Shown: in pieces, positions 1-7,300 of the stretch
Position numbering within the stretch: position 1 is the first letter of the stretch
How the letters are laid out: each line of letters opens with the position of its first letter
Assembly (NCBI GenBank): GCA_003447595.1
Contig: DLYT01000106.1
Span: 25,719-37,776, forward strand
From: Porphyromonadaceae bacterium
GTDB taxonomy: Bacteria; Bacteroidota; Bacteroidia; Bacteroidales; CAMTPD01
DNA: 12,058 bases
Direction of reading: 5' to 3'
Made by a program: the position numbers and the translations under genes
The notes under the pieces: generated by a model
Databases searched by the model: none
What the model saw: only the letters and a program-made list of their open reading frames with translations
What the model was told of the DNA's origin: nothing

Positions 1-848
1 CCGGTTATCAAATATGTATTGTATGGCGATGGAGTCTCGAGATGTGTATGAAGTACGCGGCGAATCGAAAAGTCTCCAACTGCATATTTAACGGTCGGAT
101 CTGCTTGTAGTGGCATTTTGACTTTAAGACGATTGATGTACATTCCTGCAATGAGGGGGTATTCCGGCAAATAAGCCGATTCTTCCTCTACAATCGACGC
201 AAGAGTTGAAACTTCAATAGGTGAAAGTCCAATAGAGTCGGCTTGTTGTCGACGTTTCTCGTTCCAGAATTTATTGTATTCATTATTCAATCTGTCAAGT
301 ATACGATCACAACTAGTATTCCAATATACTTGATAGGTGTTGGGAATAAACATGGCAAGAAAAGTAGTATCTGTAAAGCCATACTTTTCATAAACGGATT
401 TATTATTGAGCAACGCCAGCATTTCTACAGAGTCGCACATAATGTTTTTGGTAAGCTTGACAGCTAAATCTTCTTTAGTTCTAACATTATTAAATGTGAG
501 TTTTACTGGAGATTGATGTCCACTTTTTAGTTTGCGTATAATATTTAAATTGCTTTCATTCGAAGTAATCTCATATCTGCCTGTTTTGATCTCATTTGAG
601 TATCCAATTATATTAGAAAGGAATAAAAATGATTTAGGCTTAGATAGTGAAGCTTTCTCTTCAAGTGTAGAAAGAACTTCAGAGATAGAATAAGATGGAT
701 ATATATCAATGTAAACTACTTGTGTATTCTTACTTGAGGCAGATAGAGCTGAGTAATATATAGCTCCGGCAACCCCTGCTAGAGCAAGAAAGCTGATGCA
801 ACAGAGCATAATGACGAATTTCGTTTTTGATAAAAGCGAATTTTTCAT
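1..848 (-). CDS. mltG: Endolytic murein transglycosylase MltG (YceG-like), 3' end missing
   Basis: Reading leftward from the ATG at 846-848, an open frame of 282 codons runs off the left edge. The protein begins with a short basic stretch and one membrane segment (about residues 11-33), giving an inner-membrane anchor with a periplasmic body. The YceG signature is clear: LASIVEEES at 216-224, AGMYINRL at 234-241, MPLQADPTVKYA at 245-256 and TPSPYNTYLITG at the break. By alignment from memory with E. coli MltG, the catalytic Glu of the SIVEKE motif (E218) corresponds to E221. The family cleaves nascent glycan strands near the membrane and is thought to set strand length or end polymerisation. 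E. coli MltG is 340 residues, so roughly 60 residues, starting with the expected GLPPGPI-like motif, lie outside the window. The gene is divergent from the tRNA-Ser cluster and has its own -7 box 33 bases upstream. Identification is firm. Confidence 0.95.
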   Translation of the reverse strand, partial: MKNSLLSKTKFVIMLCCISFLALAGVAGAIYYSALSASSKNTQVVYIDIYPSYSISEVLSTLEEKASLSKPKSFLFLSNIIGYSNEIKTGRYEITSNESNLNIIRKLKSGHQSPVKLTFNNVRTKEDLAVKLTKNIMCDSVEMLALLNNKSVYEKYGFTDTTFLAMFIPNTYQVYWNTSCDRILDRLNNEYNKFWNEKRRQQADSIGLSPIEVSTLASIVEEESAYLPEYPLIAGMYINRLKVKMPLQADPTVKYAVGDFSIRRVLHTHLETPSPYNTYLIT

Positions 849-881
849 TGAATTTAATTGTTTGATAATCAGAAATGCTTG

Positions 882-889
882 CAAAGATA
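882..889 (-). promoter_or_regulatory. Putative -7 promoter box of mltG
   Basis: On the minus strand this reads TATCTTTG, an exact match to the Bacteroidota -7 consensus TAnnTTTG. It implies a leader of about 30 bases before the mltG ATG. No clean TTTG -33 box is visible at the expected distance, so this is a single-element prediction. Confidence 0.6.
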
Positions 890-922
890 GCAAGTTTTTT
901 ATTAAAAAAGTTGGTTAGATAT

Positions 923-954
923 TTTGTTATATTAAAATATTTACCCTATTTTTG
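923..954 (+). promoter_or_regulatory. Promoter of the tRNA-Ser cluster
   Basis: TTTG at 923-926, exactly 20 bases, then TATTTTTG at 947-954. Both elements match the Bacteroidota promoter consensus (TTTG at -33, TAnnTTTG at -7). The predicted start of transcription is near 961, about 33 bases before the first tRNA. This is among the best promoter matches in the window, as expected for a stable RNA operon. Confidence 0.75.
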
Positions 955-993
955 CAACGCATTTGAGAGATAAATGCAGTAAAATTCAGTATT

Positions 994-1080
994 GGAAGAA
1001 TGGGTGAGTGGCTGAAACCACCAGTTTGCTAAACTGACGTACTCGTAAGGGTACCGGGGGTTCGAATCCCCCTTCTTCCG
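994..1080 (+). tRNA. tRNA-Ser(GCU), copy 1
   Basis: 87 bases that fold as a class II tRNA. The acceptor stem is GGAAGAA (994-1000) with TTCTTCC (1073-1079); the discriminator base is G1080. The anticodon GCT is at 1028-1030 inside loop TTGCTAA and reads AGC and AGU serine codons. A long variable arm (GTACTC / GGGTAC closed by GTAA) and a G-discriminator fit serine identity. The T arm is GGGGG-TTCGAAT-CCCCC. The 3' CCA is not encoded (the gene is followed by CA then CT), so it must be added enzymatically. The top of the anticodon stem is a C-A mismatch (27/43). Confidence 0.97.
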
Positions 1081-1111
1081 CACTGAAAGAATAAAGTTAA
1101 GATATACCTAT

Positions 1112-1198
1112 GGAAGGATGGGTGAGTGGCTGAAACCACCAGTTTGCTAAACTGACGTACTCGTAAGGGTACCGGGGGTTCGAATCCCCCTCCTTCCG
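1112..1198 (+). tRNA. tRNA-Ser(GCU), copy 2, acceptor-stem variant
   Basis: Identical to the copies on either side except for two bases that lie opposite each other in the acceptor stem: GGAAGGA (1112-1118) pairs with TCCTTCC (1191-1197), so the A6:U67 pair is replaced by G6:C67. The anticodon GCT is at 1146-1148 and the discriminator G at 1198. CCA is again not encoded. The 31-base spacer to copy 1 shows no extra gene, and the three genes are probably processed from one transcript. Confidence 0.97.
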
Positions 1199-1227
1199 CA
1201 AGGTAAAATATTTTGGCATTCCCATTA

Positions 1228-1314
1228 GGAAGAATGGGTGAGTGGCTGAAACCACCAGTTTGCTAAACTGACGTACTCGTAAGGGTACCGGGGGTTCGAA
1301 TCCCCCTTCTTCCG
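1228..1314 (+). tRNA. tRNA-Ser(GCU), copy 3
   Basis: Base-for-base identical to copy 1 over all 87 positions, with anticodon GCT at 1262-1264, acceptor GGAAGAA / TTCTTCC and discriminator G1314. The 29-base spacer from copy 2 differs in sequence from the first spacer, so the homogeneity is confined to the tRNA bodies. The cluster terminator follows six bases after the gene. Confidence 0.97.
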
Positions 1315-1319
1315 CAATC

Positions 1320-1360
1320 AAAGGCGAGAATCTTCGGATTTCTCGCCTTTTTTATTTTTT
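1320..1360 (+). terminator. Intrinsic terminator of the tRNA-Ser cluster, UUCG-capped
   Basis: Stem arms AAAGGCGAGAA (1320-1330) and TTCTCGCCTTT (1340-1350) are perfect complements over 11 base pairs. The apical part TC-TTCG-GA adds two more pairs capped by a stable UUCG tetraloop, with one bulged T. A T-rich run (1348-1360) follows directly. Confidence 0.9.
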
Positions 1361-1603
1361 GATTAACTAAGATTTACGCGCTAACTAATTTATCCGCTGA
1401 TCCTTATTTACCCCACAACTTCTAGAATTCATCTGAAGCAGATCTCTAATCTATCCTATTTTAAGTTTTTTGCAACTAATGTTCACTTCAAATGTTGTAT
1501 TGAAATATAAATATGCAAAAAGGAAGGATACTTTATTTAAAGAGGTGCTTCATGCTTGTTTTTTATTCTCGTGTGTATCTAATTAATTATAAAAGTTATT
1601 ATT

Positions 1604-2569
1604 ATGGATTTTCAAACCCCTAAAACTATTGCCGGTGCAATGCCTCAAGATGTTGTTGGTAAAGCAGGAAAGAATGCCGTATTTATTGTGTACAAACTGC
1701 TAGATAAAAAAGAAACGTTGGATTGTATTAAAGATGTATGTGCCAATTTTTCGGCAATGATTCGCAGTATGCAGAATCGCTTTCCGGAGGGAGGATTTAG
1801 TGCCGTTGTTGGTTTTGGAGCTCAAGCTTGGGATAAATATTTTTCAGAGCTCGGTAATCCTAAAGAACTGTCAACTTTTGAAGAGATTAAGGGAGATAAA
1901 TACACAGCTGTATCAACACCGGGGGATTTGTTCTTTCACATCCGTGCGAATGAAATGGGTTTATGTCATGAATTTGCATCAATTATAGACATGAAGTTGA
2001 CGGATGTTGTTGAGTCTATTGATGAGACACATGGTTTTCGCTATTTAGATGGAAAAGCAATAATCGGTTTTGTAGATGGAACAGAAAACCCTTCGATTGA
2101 TCTAGACCCATACTTCTTTGGTGTTATCGGAGCTGAAGATTCTTCTTTTGCCGGAGGTAGTTATGTGTTTGTTCAGAAATATATCCACGATATGAAAAGC
2201 TGGAATGCAACCTCTATTTATGAGCAAGAAAAAGTAATTGGGCGTCATAAATTTAACGATGTGGAGCTTTCTGATGCTGAAAAACCAGAGAATGCTCATA
2301 ACGCAGTTACTAATATTCAAGATGAAGAAGGTAATGATTTGAAGATAATTAGAGGGAATATGCCTTTTTCAAATACGTCAAAAGGTGAGTATGGTACATA
2401 CTTTATCGGATATGCATCAACATTTAGTACTACTCGTAAGATGCTTGAAAATATGTTCATTGGGTCTCCGAAAGGAAATACAGATCGTTTACTCGATTTC
2501 AGTACAGCCGTTACAGGAACACTATTCTTTGCCCCTTCATATAATTTATTAAACCAAATGGGCGAATAA
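1604..2569 (+). CDS. DyP-type heme peroxidase
   Basis: 321 residues, the usual length for the compact bacterial DyP group (YfeX/BtDyP-like). Dye-decolorising peroxidases bind heme b and use H2O2 to oxidise varied substrates; the physiological substrate is usually unknown. Visible hallmarks: GFVDG at 155-159 is the GxxDG motif with distal Asp158; H232 in the AHNAV stretch is the likely proximal heme ligand; R250 in the IIRGNMPF stretch is the likely distal Arg; the closing motif DRLLDFSTAVTGTLFFAPS (294-312) is typical. There is no Tat or Sec signal, so the enzyme should be cytoplasmic, and no encapsulin gene lies nearby. The ATG at 1604 is chosen because the protein starts in register with the family. 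The gene is monocistronic, convergent with thioredoxin and shares a terminator with it. Its 243-base upstream gap shows no convincing promoter; TAAGTTTT at 1462-1469 is one base off the -7 consensus. Alternative names (YfeX-like, EfeB-like) are possible, but the lack of an export signal argues against EfeB. Confidence 0.92.
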   Translation: MDFQTPKTIAGAMPQDVVGKAGKNAVFIVYKLLDKKETLDCIKDVCANFSAMIRSMQNRFPEGGFSAVVGFGAQAWDKYFSELGNPKELSTFEEIKGDKYTAVSTPGDLFFHIRANEMGLCHEFASIIDMKLTDVVESIDETHGFRYLDGKAIIGFVDGTENPSIDLDPYFFGVIGAEDSSFAGGSYVFVQKYIHDMKSWNATSIYEQEKVIGRHKFNDVELSDAEKPENAHNAVTNIQDEEGNDLKIIRGNMPFSNTSKGEYGTYFIGYASTFSTTRKMLENMFIGSPKGNTDRLLDFSTAVTGTLFFAPSYNLLNQMGE

Positions 2570-2573
2570 AAAT

Positions 2574-2620
2574 AAATCTCCAAGTAACATAAAGGATAGA
2601 TTGTTGCTTGGAGATTTTTT
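2574..2620. terminator. Bidirectional terminator between dyp and trx
   Basis: The arms 2574-2589 and 2602-2617 pair over 16 positions with one G-T wobble, enclosing a 12-base loop. A T run (2615-2620) follows on the plus strand, and the complement of 2565-2576 gives a T-rich tract on the minus strand. It can therefore serve both the DyP gene, which ends five bases before it, and the convergent thioredoxin operon. Confidence 0.85.
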
Positions 2621-2675
2621 CTATTTGTTTACTGAGACTTGGATTAGGTTATAACATGAGATATAATCTGAGTCA

Positions 2676-3038
2676 TTATTCGTTTAGTAGAATTGAGTCA
2701 ATGGCTTTTTGTAGTTGTTGTTTGGGTAAAGCTCCTTGTGTCATTTGAGGTCTACCGTTCATTGGGATGAAAAGTAATGACGGAATACTTCTGATACCAA
2801 ACAACGCTGCTAACTCTTGTTCGTTTTCGGTATTGATTTTATAAATAATAACCTTATCTGCATACTCTTTTGCCAATTCTTCAAGAATAGGAGAAATGGT
2901 TTTACATGGGCCACACCATGACGCATAGAAATCAATCAACGCAGGTTTATTTCCAAGATATTTCCATTCCTTCGGATTTGTCTCATAATTTGCGACTTGC
3001 TTTAGAAAAGTCTCTTTTGTTAATTCGATAGTTTTCAT
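2676..3038 (-). CDS. Thioredoxin
   Basis: 120 residues with the thioredoxin fold signature: NKPALIDFYASWCGPCK at about 30-46, redox cysteines C42 and C45 in WCGPC, and cis-Pro86 in GIRSIPSLLF. It reduces protein disulfides with electrons from thioredoxin reductase. There is no signal peptide, so it should act in the cytoplasm. It is slightly longer than E. coli TrxA (about 109) because of an N-terminal extension (NPKEWKYLG, about 21-29) that is common in Bacteroidales thioredoxins. It starts only 12 bases after the stop of the DUF6132 gene on the same strand and has no promoter of its own in that gap, so the two form an operon. Position next to oxyR suggests peroxide-responsive expression. 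The trxA/trxP paralogue assignment cannot be made from one window. Confidence 0.95.
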   Translation of the reverse strand: MKTIELTKETFLKQVANYETNPKEWKYLGNKPALIDFYASWCGPCKTISPILEELAKEYADKVIIYKINTENEQELAALFGIRSIPSLLFIPMNGRPQMTQGALPKQQLQKAIDSILLNE

Positions 3039-3050
3039 ACGTATAGTTTT

Positions 3051-3266
3051 TTATTTGTTCTGTTTGTATTTTTTGAAGGAGCTAAAAAGGAATCCGCCCA
3101 ATATGCCTCCCCAGATTGAGCTATTAATAGGAGATGCTGTAATAGGACAGCTATTTGTTGAGCATCCGATATAAAGCCAATAAAAATATCCGGCAATAGC
3201 TCCAAGTATAGATCCTAAAATGATTAGCTTGTTTCTTTTCAGGAATTGTAAAATATTAGTTGTCAT
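3051..3266 (-). CDS. Small two-cysteine membrane protein, DUF6132 family
   Basis: 71 residues from the ATG at 3264-3266. Two hydrophobic segments (about 13-33 and 51-64) flank the motif GYFYWLYIGCSTNSCPITAS with C35 and C40, followed by SPINSS; this pattern is what I recall for DUF6132. The tail is basic (KKYKQNK), so by the positive-inside rule both ends probably face the cytoplasm and the cysteine loop faces the periplasm. A longer reading frame upstream to 3335 exists, but the -7 promoter box lies inside it at 3287-3294, so the shorter start is preferred. It is the first gene of an operon with thioredoxin and divergent from oxyR. No biochemical function is known to me; a redox or metal role is inference from the cysteine pair and the neighbours. 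Confidence 0.85.
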   Translation of the reverse strand: MTTNILQFLKRNKLIILGSILGAIAGYFYWLYIGCSTNSCPITASPINSSIWGGILGGFLFSSFKKYKQNK

Positions 3267-3286
3267 ATCTTTTTCTAATTTTACTG

Positions 3287-3318
3287 CAAAGATATATTTG
3301 TCTTTAATACGTGTCAAA
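3287..3318 (-). promoter_or_regulatory. Promoter of the DUF6132-trx operon
   Basis: On the minus strand: TTTG (plus-strand CAAA 3315-3318), exactly 20 bases, then TATCTTTG (3287-3294). This is a full match to the Bacteroidota -33/-7 consensus with the same spacing as the tRNA promoter. The start is predicted near 3283, giving a leader of about 17 bases. The proposed OxyR operator begins at the -33 box and extends upstream, a normal location for an activator. Confidence 0.75.
3293..3300 (+). promoter_or_regulatory. Putative -7 promoter box of oxyR
   Basis: TATATTTG matches TAnnTTTG on the plus strand. It overlaps the opposing -7 box of the DUF6132-trx promoter by two bases, so the two promoters cannot both be occupied. 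The -33 region holds only a T run (3270-3274). The start would be near 3303, leaving a leader of about 55 bases that contains the proposed operator. Confidence 0.55.
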
Positions 3319-3353
3319 CAGACGAGTTCTATCAACTCATAGATAAAATCTAT
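3318..3353. promoter_or_regulatory. Putative OxyR operator (tandem ATAG-N7-CTAT)
   Basis: The proximal half, 3339-3353, reads ATAGATAAAATCTAT and matches all ten fixed positions of the E. coli OxyR consensus ATAGnTnnnAnCTAT; it is also a perfect 6+3+6 dyad. A degenerate second half, ACAG-N7-CTAT, lies at 3318-3332. The four contact blocks start at 3318, 3329, 3339 and 3350, a spacing of 11, 10 and 11 bases, so they fall on one helix face as needed for a tetramer. E. coli uses 11, 11 and 11. Relative to DUF6132-trx it spans about -35 to -70; relative to the predicted oxyR start it is downstream and ends five bases before the ATG. The assignment is inference, since Bacteroidota OxyR binding sites may differ from E. 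coli. Confidence 0.6.
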
Positions 3354-3358
3354 TTAAA

Positions 3359-4282
3359 ATGGTTATACAACAATTAGAATATATCGTAGCTGTCGATAGG
3401 TTCCGACATTTTGCTAAAGCGGCCGAAGAATGCAATGTTTCGCAGCCCACATTGAGTGCTATGATTCAGAAATTAGAACAAGAATTAGAGGTGAAAATAT
3501 TTGATAGGGAAAAACATCCTGTCGTGCCCACAGAAATAGGGCGTAAAATAATTCTGCAAGCAATAACAACGCTTAATGATTTTAATCGTGTGTATGAAAT
3601 CGTACATTCAGAGGTAAATCAGTTATCCGGAAAACTTCAGATAGGTATTATTCCTACAATATCAGCCTATTTTGTTCCTGATTTTATAGCTCAATTCAAA
3701 CAATTATATCCTGAGGTAGCATTGTCAATAATTGAAGCTGGAACAGCCGATTTATCCGAGAAAATACAGAATGGATCTATTGATATGGGTATTATTTCTT
3801 TACCAGGAGATTTAACTGATTTATTTTATATCCCATTGTATAAAGAAAAGTTTGTCGCTTATTTCTCCGAAAAGAGTAAGATTAACACCGACGCATTGTG
3901 TTTGAAAGATTTGCCTAAAAATAAATTATGGGTACTCAGAGATGGTCATTGTGAGCAAAGATCATTAATAAATGCCTGTAAGCAAACCGAGTTTGGAGAG
4001 AATAGTTATGAAGCAGGAAGTATTGAAACATTAATTCGTATAGTAGAAAAGAATAATGGTTATACGATTATTCCAGAATTACATACAACATTGTTGAGCG
4101 ATGAGCAAAAGACTAATGTTCGAAATATTGCAGAGGCATCAGCCGAACGTGAGGTTTCCATTGCGATCCGTAAAGATTACATAAAAGAACGCATGTTGAA
4201 TGCAGTTGTCGATACTGTCAAGAAAATAATACCTATGCATATGCTAAATCCCAAGATCGTAAAATACGCTGTGCGATTATAA
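3359..4282 (+). CDS. oxyR: Peroxide-sensing LysR-type regulator OxyR
   Basis: 307 residues, close to E. coli OxyR (305). The N-terminal winged helix-turn-helix (about 1-60) holds RHFAKAAEECNVSQPTLS, very like E. coli RHFRRAADSCHVSQPTLS. The effector domain (about 90-295) starts with SGKLQIGIIPT and contains RDGHC (194-198) and C207: the two cysteines sit eight residues apart, exactly as C199 and C208, which form the regulatory disulfide on H2O2 exposure. SIETLIRIVEKNNGYTIIPEL (221-241) matches the E. coli SLETLRNMVAAGSGITLLPAL segment. The retained cysteine pair separates OxyR from the many generic LysR paralogues. OxyR is known in Bacteroides as an activator of catalase, dps and ahpCF. Here it is divergent from DUF6132-trx and separated from it by a likely OxyR operator. 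The stop codon is embedded in the terminator stem. Confidence 0.95.
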   Translation: MVIQQLEYIVAVDRFRHFAKAAEECNVSQPTLSAMIQKLEQELEVKIFDREKHPVVPTEIGRKIILQAITTLNDFNRVYEIVHSEVNQLSGKLQIGIIPTISAYFVPDFIAQFKQLYPEVALSIIEAGTADLSEKIQNGSIDMGIISLPGDLTDLFYIPLYKEKFVAYFSEKSKINTDALCLKDLPKNKLWVLRDGHCEQRSLINACKQTEFGENSYEAGSIETLIRIVEKNNGYTIIPELHTTLLSDEQKTNVRNIAEASAEREVSIAIRKDYIKERMLNAVVDTVKKIIPMHMLNPKIVKYAVRL

Positions 4283-4328
4283 AAGAGAAAGGGGGAGCTT
4301 CGATCGAAGTTCCCCCTTTCTCTTTTAT
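4279..4328. terminator. Bidirectional terminator between oxyR and the tricorn-like protease
   Basis: Arms 4279-4296 and 4311-4328 are perfectly complementary over 18 base pairs, with a run of five G:C pairs in the middle. The loop region contains a further CTTC-GATC-GAAG helix. Each 3' arm ends in CTCTTTTAT, so the hairpin works on both strands. It includes the oxyR stop codon and lies 10 bases beyond the stop of the opposing gene. Confidence 0.9.
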
Positions 4329-4338
4329 GGTATCGTAC

Positions 4339-7300
4339 TTAATTTGTTTTTAGTAAATGCTTCACAGCCTCTTCTAGTTGCTTGTCAATACCCTGTAGCT
4401 CTTCTTCTGGAGAATTGTAAACAAGAATGTCTGGTTGAAGTTCTTTATTTTCAAGATAGTTTCCTTCCATATCTTTTACTGCTACTTGAGGAATACCAAA
4501 TACGATAGAAGGATCTATTTGAGCCTCCCACCATACGGCAGTCATGGTTCCTGGGACAGGAGTACCAATAAGTTTGCCAACCCCGAGTTGTTGATAGACA
4601 AAAGGAAAACCATGAGCATTGGAATAATTGTCTTCACATACCAATACTGCCGATTTTTTCAACCATTTATTGTAGGGGTCGCTACCAATATATTGTCCGC
4701 GTGGTGCAAATTGTTGATACTCTTTACCACTTAACAAAGTGACAAGATCATCATGCAGCCAACCTCCACCATTGTGGCGGGTATCAACAATAACGCCTTC
4801 CTTGCTGCGGCAACGACCTAATAATTCTGAATATGTTTTTCGGAAACTTTCACTATCCATGCCTTTTACATGCACATAACCAAGTTTTCCATTTGATAAT
4901 TTATCAACCAACGCACGACGTTGTTCTACCCAGCGATCATAAAGCAATCCGTTTTCTTGCCCGTAAGAAAAGGGTTTCACTTGTTCATCAAATCGTTTAC
5001 CACTAGCCGGATCATAAACTGAAAGCAAGGTGAGTTTTCCGCTTTTTCCTGCAAGGAGTGGATAGAAATCAGTATCCTTTAAGATTGGTGTGCCATCAAT
5101 CTTTTCGATGACCATTCCATCTTTAATTTTTAGGTTCGATTTATCTAGAGGTCCTTTCTTTAAAATCTCTTTGATCAATAAACCATTACCATCATGCTTG
5201 TTGTCGTAAAAAGCCCCAAGAGAGGCTGTTTGAAGAGTTGCGCCGCTACCGCCAAAACGTGCTCCTGTATGAGAAGCATTCAATTCGCCGAGTAATTCGC
5301 TGAGCATCTCCGCAAAATCATAGTTGTTGTTGATATGAGGTAAGAATTTGGCATAATCTTTTTTATACCCATTCCAGTCTATACCGTGGATGTCGGTTAC
5401 GTAAAACTTGTCGGCTACTTGCTGCCATGCATGATTAAAAATGTAATCTCTTGTGTCGGCAGGGCGAGCTTTAAACGGAGCGTTGTAGCCGATATTTGTG
5501 ACTTTATTGCCTGCGGTTTCAATCTTTTTTAATTGACCATTGCTAGCCATATAGATGTTTTTGCCATCCTTGTCCATATTAAGACTGCCAAACCCAACTC
5601 CTTTAATGATTAGTTTAGTCGAATTATCTTTAAAGTTACGCTCCCAGAGATCGCCACCTCCTTCAAAACTTGCTATGTAATAAAGCTTTTCACCATCAGG
5701 TGTAAGAACGGCATCGCCTAATGAAGACGAATTGATGGTAAGACGCATCATACGATCTTTAGCATTCACTAAATCAAATTGAAGTAGCTTCGACTTTTGA
5801 TCTTCTTTCTCTTCCTTCTTTTCTTTTGCAATGTTTTTCTTATCCAGATTTCTATTTGGCTTCTCGTCGTTAGAGGTTTCTTTGTTTTCTTTATTTACCT
5901 CTTCAAAAAGTTTGGCTTCCTCTTTAGACATTCTAAACTTATCGAAAGCTTCATCTTCAAAGAACATGATATACATATCACGTTGAGCTCCCCAGCTACC
6001 ATGGCTTCTATAACCGGCACGATCCGAAGACCAAATCATAGCTTTGCCATCTAGCACCCATTTAGGTCCGCCATCAGCATATCCACTTTCTGTAAGATTA
6101 TGAATTGTACCACTTCCGTCGGCTTTGATTAATGCGACATCAGTATTATTCCAGCCTCCCACGCCAATATATTTAGCAAGAATCCATTTGCTGTTAGGTG
6201 ACCATTTAAACCATTGATCTCCATCTGTATATGAGTAATTGTATTTGCCCTCCAGAACGGTGCGTGTCTTTTTGGATTCAAGATTTATTACCTTGATGGT
6301 AGTGCGATCCTCTAAGTATGCAATCTCTTTTCCGTCTGGAGATATTTGAGGCTGGAATGATGCTATTTTAGCATTGGTAATCGGAGTCTCTTTTATTTCA
6401 CTGGCATACGTAAAGTATTTATCCTTCTCGTTGGCACGTTCTGCTTTATAAATATTCCAAATACCATTTCGTTCAGAAGAGTAAATAATTGATTTGCCGT
6501 CGGGAGAAAACTCTATATTGCGTTCTTGCTCCGGTGTATTTGTAATTTGCTTTGTAGTTTCAAACTCAGAAGAGGTAACATATACGTCTCCGCGCAAAAT
6601 AAAAGCGATTTCTTTTCCATCCGGAGATACAGCCATTTGTCCGGCTCCATTTTGAAGAAACAGATCTTTCGGTTCATCTGTAATATCGGAAACAATATTG
6701 ACTGCAACCTTTTGTGGATTACTGCCTTCTTTTACGGTATATATTTCTCCGTCGTATGCATAGCAAAGCGTTCCATTATCGGCTTTTGATAGAAAACGTA
6801 CAGGATGTTTTTGATGATTGGTAATGCGAATGTCCTTTGCGTTCTTTTCGGTCAGGCTCTTCTTATAAATATTGAAAGTGCCATCTTGTTCGCTTAGGTA
6901 GTACATTGCATTTTCATTGTCTGTCCAAATACCGTTACGGTCTTCTCCTTTGAAGTTTGTAACTTTGGTAAAAGTAGGCGAGGAGCCAGATATATCCATC
7001 ATCCATACGTCGCGAGCAATAGAGGATTGATGGTGTTTTCTCCAAGGATCTTCATATCCTTTCTTGTCCGTATATAAAACCCTTTTGCCATCTTTTGAGA
7101 AGCAGATGTTTTCCAAACCTTCCGATGAGTATAATTTAGATCTACCACCGTTAGTGCTTACTTCATAGATCTGACTGTAAACTCTAGATGGAAACTTGAT
7201 GTGATTCACATCGTTCTGAATTGATGCAGAAAAAAGAACCTTATCATTTAGATAAACTTCTGGATATTCATTTGCAGAGTGAGAAGTTAATTGTGTAGGA

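Noticed and set aside
243..467. 74-codon open frame on the plus strand
   Set aside because: It lies wholly opposite the mltG coding sequence, which has clear family motifs.
994..1314. Three near-identical 87-base repeats with about 30-base spacers, resembling a CRISPR array
   Set aside because: The repeats are far too long, fold as class II tRNAs with a GCT anticodon, and have a promoter and terminator of their own.
1097..1321. 74-residue open frame antisense to the tRNA-Ser copies 2 and 3
   Set aside because: It is the reverse complement of two tRNA genes; the repeated GGFEPPVPLRV-type peptide is a well-known spurious product of antisense tRNA-Ser annotation.
3267..3335. N-terminal 23-residue extension of the DUF6132 protein
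   Set aside because: The operon's -33 and -7 boxes lie inside it, and the extension does not look like the family N-terminus.
5797..6054. 85-codon hydrophobic open frame on the plus strand
   Set aside because: It is antisense to the Lys/Glu-rich linker of the tricorn-like protease; complement of AAA/GAA codons gives Phe/Leu-rich junk.
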